From positions 1-25,770 of the forward strand of contig JALHLL010000020.1 of the NCBI GenBank assembly GCA_022844575.1: a stretch of DNA of 25,770 bases, given 5' to 3'. The DNA is from a bacterium (GTDB lineage Bacteria > Bacteroidota > Ignavibacteria > Kapaibacteriales > UBA961). Positions 22,864 to 25,770 of this stretch are shown piece after piece; position 1 is the stretch's first letter, and each line of letters begins with the position of its first letter. Both the position numbers and the translations under genes were made by a program. The notes below the pieces were generated by a model. The model ran no database searches and had not been told where the DNA came from. It saw nothing but the letters and a program-made list of their open reading frames with translations.

Positions 22864-25770
22864 CTACTCTTTAATAAATAATGAGTGCGCCACTGCTTGA
22901 CCATTTGATTTGACAGATACTATATATGTACCCGCCGATAATGACCGCGTATCAAAGCGGCACTGCTCTTTTGCATTTGCCGATTTTTTAGCTATGAGCT
23001 TACCTGTTAAATCCGTAAGTTCCGCTACGCCGATTCCTTCCAAACCATTTATAGTAACATTAATTTCATTTATGGATGGATTAGGATACATTTGTAACGT
23101 TACTTTTCCTTGCATAGGAATAATAACAGGTTGTTTTGTTTCGCGTGTTGTTTCTTTGCGAGAACCGCCAACGGTATTAAAGCTGAAATTTGCAGAAAAA
23201 CCATCTTGAGCAGGTTGAGGTGCAAATGCACCGTTGTTATTTGGTTGGAACGCAAAAGGATCCATGGCAGGTGTGAAACCTCCACTTCGAGTATTTCCGC
23301 AAATTTGTATAGGAGTATTTTCGTATCCTAAATACCAACCTTCGCAGATTCCAGTGCCGGCATCGGGATTAATTCCACCCATAAATGTATGATCTTTAGG
23401 AATACAATAATTAGAGAAGCGAGCAATATAAGCCGAATTATCTCCTAGAAATCCCGCGCCTTTTAAAGTGCCAGGAAGAGTGAGAGAGGTTGAACCGCCT
23501 GTAATAAACACTTCATCCCCTATTGAAACAATGGCATCACCATCCTCATTACCGCAGTCACCAAACCACCGAGTCTGTAGTCTTTGTCCGTTTGTGTGAT
23601 CGAAACGTACCAAAATTGCATCAGTATTTGTTGGTGTAGGGCATGGACGGGGATTCATGTGAGTATCAATAAACCCGTCACTATTAGTTGTACCCGTAAC
23701 AATATACGAATCATTTAGTGCGTTGTATGTGATTGCCATACCTATATCGTCTGTGGTAATTCCGACAGGTGCGCCAAATACTTTTGACCATAAGACATTA
23801 CCATTCGGATCAAAACGACTAATGGCAACATCGGAAGTTGATACTCCCGGAGTTGGTTCATTTGTTACGCCAATACCTGGGTTTACAAAGGGATATTTGA
23901 CTGGCGAGTTTTCACTGTTCGTAAATCCTGTAACAGCTATATTACCATAACCATCCATTGTAATGCCGTTTAAACCGTCATCATGAGTGCCGCCCATATA
24001 TGTACCCCATGCACGGTTGGTTAAGGTCTGATCAAATTTAACAACAAAACCATCAGTTCTACCCGCATGCAATAAGCACATTAAACAATTTTGTCTGTTA
24101 AGTTCTCTAAAGGCACCGTTGGGTGAAGATGCAATACCTGACATCGAATTCGTAGTGCCGCAGGCGATAATATTGCCTTGACTATCAGTTGTAACATCGT
24201 TTATCACATCATCACCGTTAGGTCTTGGTATAGGGGGTATGAAGCCACTCGGAGGACCTCCATAATAGGTCGCTGCTAAACGTTCACCTTGTGAGTTGAG
24301 TTTAAGTAAAAAGCCATCAGTAGCTCCACTAACGTTCGGTTGATATGAGGGGATTGTTCCGCCCGGAAAAACATCAGTTGCATAGGTGTGATTTTCAGTT
24401 AAGTTACTCCCTTCAGTCACAAACCCACCAATAATTACATTGTTATCTTTGTCGACTGTAACGCATTTCGGATGTACAACTATAGGATCCCTTTCACATG
24501 TTGTCGGGTTATTACCGATAAAAGCTGAGAAGATACGGTTCCCATTTGCGTCAAACTTAATTATAAATCCTAACTCGTCCCCTTCAACGAACATCCTGGC
24601 TGTTTGTCTCAATGGATATGGAAACGCAGGTCTTACAAATGGACCTATTGTTGTTTTTGTTGGCATGTAAGTTGGAAAACCCGTTGATACATTGGGATCG
24701 TACATTGGACAACCAGGGCCCTCATCAATATTATTATTGAGTGTTCTGGAGGTTGTCGCACCGATGATATAGTAGTTACCCTCATTATCCTTAGCGATGT
24801 CTTCTACTGTTTCAACACCCGTTTCTCCTCCAAAATAGGTCGGAAACTTGCTCTCGTCAGAGAATGAAGCAATGTAACCATCTGGAGTGTTTGCTACAGA
24901 ATTAAATGTCATAAATGGGTTAGTATTTTGCAAAATAAGTCCGGGGCTAAAAGTTTTTCCAACCAATGCTACTCTTGGTACTTCTACACCGTAAGTGAAA
25001 ACAGCTACGCCCAATCCTTCATCAGCTGCATCATTTGTCCTATCGCCATCATTAAGGCGAACTCCAATGTATGGTGTTATCCAGTAAGATTTTGCCGTCT
25101 TCATATCCAATTTCATCAAGAAAGCATCAGATGAATTGTTACCGCTAAAATCTACACCCACTTTCGGAATATTATAGTCACAAAGTCCCAAAATCTTCTC
25201 TTGATACGCTGTCATGAATGGGTTGTTGCATGTCCCCCAATAGTTGTTATCACTTGGATAGTTATACCAAATGGTTTCGAATGAAGTACCGCTTATATAG
25301 AAACCACCGTTTCCATATTTAATATCATTTCCGAATTCATCCCATATATGCCCATACATACCGCCGCCTATAGGAAGCACGCCACTTGTAAAGAATGGAA
25401 TTGCTAAAACATCATAAGTCTCGCGTGGAGGATTGGTGATAATAGGATTACCGCATTGATTGGTTAATGTTAGTGGAACATATTGGTTTTTATGGTTACT
25501 GTTATGGAGTAAGGTAACCCATGCCGGGTCTGTTAGTGAAGCACTATTCGTCGAACCTACTACAGAAAATTGCCCAACAAGCCCACCAAAGCCGATATCA
25601 TTCAAAACATCATCGCCGGTATCCCCGACAAGTGTTGTCCAACTCGGTACCGGATTGCCTACATCAATTCTTGTAACGAAGCCATCATGAGCACCCCCGC
25701 CATACACAGTTTGTAGAGTATTAGTATATATCTGATTGTCTGTTTCTCCGACAACAAATATGGTATAGTT
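22864..25770 (-). CDS. SBBP-repeat T9SS cargo protein (5' end outside the window)
   Basis: The frame stays open to the window edge: 21 more codons precede the GTG at 25707 and continue the repeat pattern (YTIFVVGETDN, then TVYGGGAHDGF), so the true start lies beyond 25770. The 968 visible residues are mostly SBBP (seven-bladed beta-propeller) repeats of the form (T/W)YxGGxxxDGxxxIxxDxxGNIxVxGxTxS, for example TYMGGTHDDGLNGITMDGYG and GNIAVTGFTNS. The C-terminal ~75 residues are a type A T9SS sorting domain (LQMYPNPSINEINVTI, LTDLTGKLIAKK, LSAGTYIVSVKSNG, final SLFIKE). It should be exported and surface-bound or secreted; no catalytic residues were recognised. The repeats resemble those of the giant cargo on the other side of icd, but this protein lacks the Ig-like and choice-of-anchor-D parts in the visible section. 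Confidence 0.9.
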   Translation of the reverse strand, partial: NYTIFVVGETDNQIYTNTLQTVYGGGAHDGFVTRIDVGNPVPSWTTLVGDTGDDVLNDIGFGGLVGQFSVVGSTNSASLTDPAWVTLLHNSNHKNQYVPLTLTNQCGNPIITNPPRETYDVLAIPFFTSGVLPIGGGMYGHIWDEFGNDIKYGNGGFYISGTSFETIWYNYPSDNNYWGTCNNPFMTAYQEKILGLCDYNIPKVGVDFSGNNSSDAFLMKLDMKTAKSYWITPYIGVRLNDGDRTNDAADEGLGVAVFTYGVEVPRVALVGKTFSPGLILQNTNPFMTFNSVANTPDGYIASFSDESKFPTYFGGETGVETVEDIAKDNEGNYYIIGATTSRTLNNNIDEGPGCPMYDPNVSTGFPTYMPTKTTIGPFVRPAFPYPLRQTARMFVEGDELGFIIKFDANGNRIFSAFIGNNPTTCERDPIVVHPKCVTVDKDNNVIIGGFVTEGSNLTENHTYATDVFPGGTIPSYQPNVSGATDGFLLKLNSQGERLAATYYGGPPSGFIPPIPRPNGDDVINDVTTDSQGNIIACGTTNSMSGIASSPNGAFRELNRQNCLMCLLHAGRTDGFVVKFDQTLTNRAWGTYMGGTHDDGLNGITMDGYGNIAVTGFTNSENSPVKYPFVNPGIGVTNEPTPGVSTSDVAISRFDPNGNVLWSKVFGAPVGITTDDIGMAITYNALNDSYIVTGTTNSDGFIDTHMNPRPCPTPTNTDAILVRFDHTNGQRLQTRWFGDCGNEDGDAIVSIGDEVFITGGSTSLTLPGTLKGAGFLGDNSAYIARFSNYCIPKDHTFMGGINPDAGTGICEGWYLGYENTPIQICGNTRSGGFTPAMDPFAFQPNNNGAFAPQPAQDGFSANFSFNTVGGSRKETTRETKQPVIIPMQGKVTLQMYPNPSINEINVTINGLEGIGVAELTDLTGKLIAKKSANAKEQCRFDTRSLSAGTYIVSVKSNGQAVAHSLFIKE

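Noticed and set aside
1..25770. tRNA genes, rRNA, CRISPR array, intact insertion sequence, or phage genes
   Set aside because: I looked for T-arm motifs, evenly spaced direct repeats, transposase DDE or HUH motifs and phage structural proteins and saw none convincing.

Overview
The window looks like chromosomal DNA from a Bacteroidota-type bacterium in the broad sense (Bacteroidetes, Chlorobi, Ignavibacteria or Kapabacteria; which one cannot be fixed from sequence alone). The evidence is four large exported proteins with type IX secretion (T9SS) C-terminal sorting domains, SBBP and choice-of-anchor-D architectures typical of that superphylum, start codons mostly without a Shine-Dalgarno sequence, and exact matches to the Bacteroidetes -7 promoter element TAnnTTTG, including one placed just upstream of the SRP RNA. 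The DNA is AT-rich by eye.

Layout. 1-2669: the tail of a gene, then four unrecognised plus-strand genes for small membrane or exported proteins. 2681-4648: a tight minus-strand operon in the order folP (dihydropteroate synthase), an exported PPC/DUF296 protein, and a TatD-type hydrolase. 5030-7366: an exported WD40 propeller with a T9SS domain. 7367-7977: a gene-free stretch with a degenerate palindromic repeat. 7978-10786: a conserved-looking hypothetical protein with a long acidic linker, overlapping pdxA (vitamin B6 synthesis). 10830-10927: the SRP RNA (ffs) with its own promoter and U-tract terminator. 10966-12597: rng (RNase G). 12758-14809: an exported Asp-box (BNR) repeat protein with a T9SS domain. 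14864-15404: a graveyard with a headless T9SS domain on the minus strand and a broken plus-strand reading. 15560-21247: a 1895-residue multidomain T9SS cargo. 21401-22789: isocitrate dehydrogenase with the C-terminal extension of the Thermus/Rickettsia type. 22864-25770: the 3' part of an SBBP-repeat T9SS cargo on the minus strand, running off the window.

Housekeeping genes (folP, pdxA, ffs, rng, icd) are interleaved with very large surface or secreted proteins, each apparently its own transcription unit. Perfect hairpin terminators close the BNR gene, the giant gene and icd; two of them sit between converging 3' ends. I see no tRNA, rRNA, CRISPR array, intact insertion sequence or phage gene. 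No obviously new multi-gene system is visible. The best places to look for something new are the four-gene unknown membrane cluster at the left end and the acidic-linker protein coupled to pdxA.
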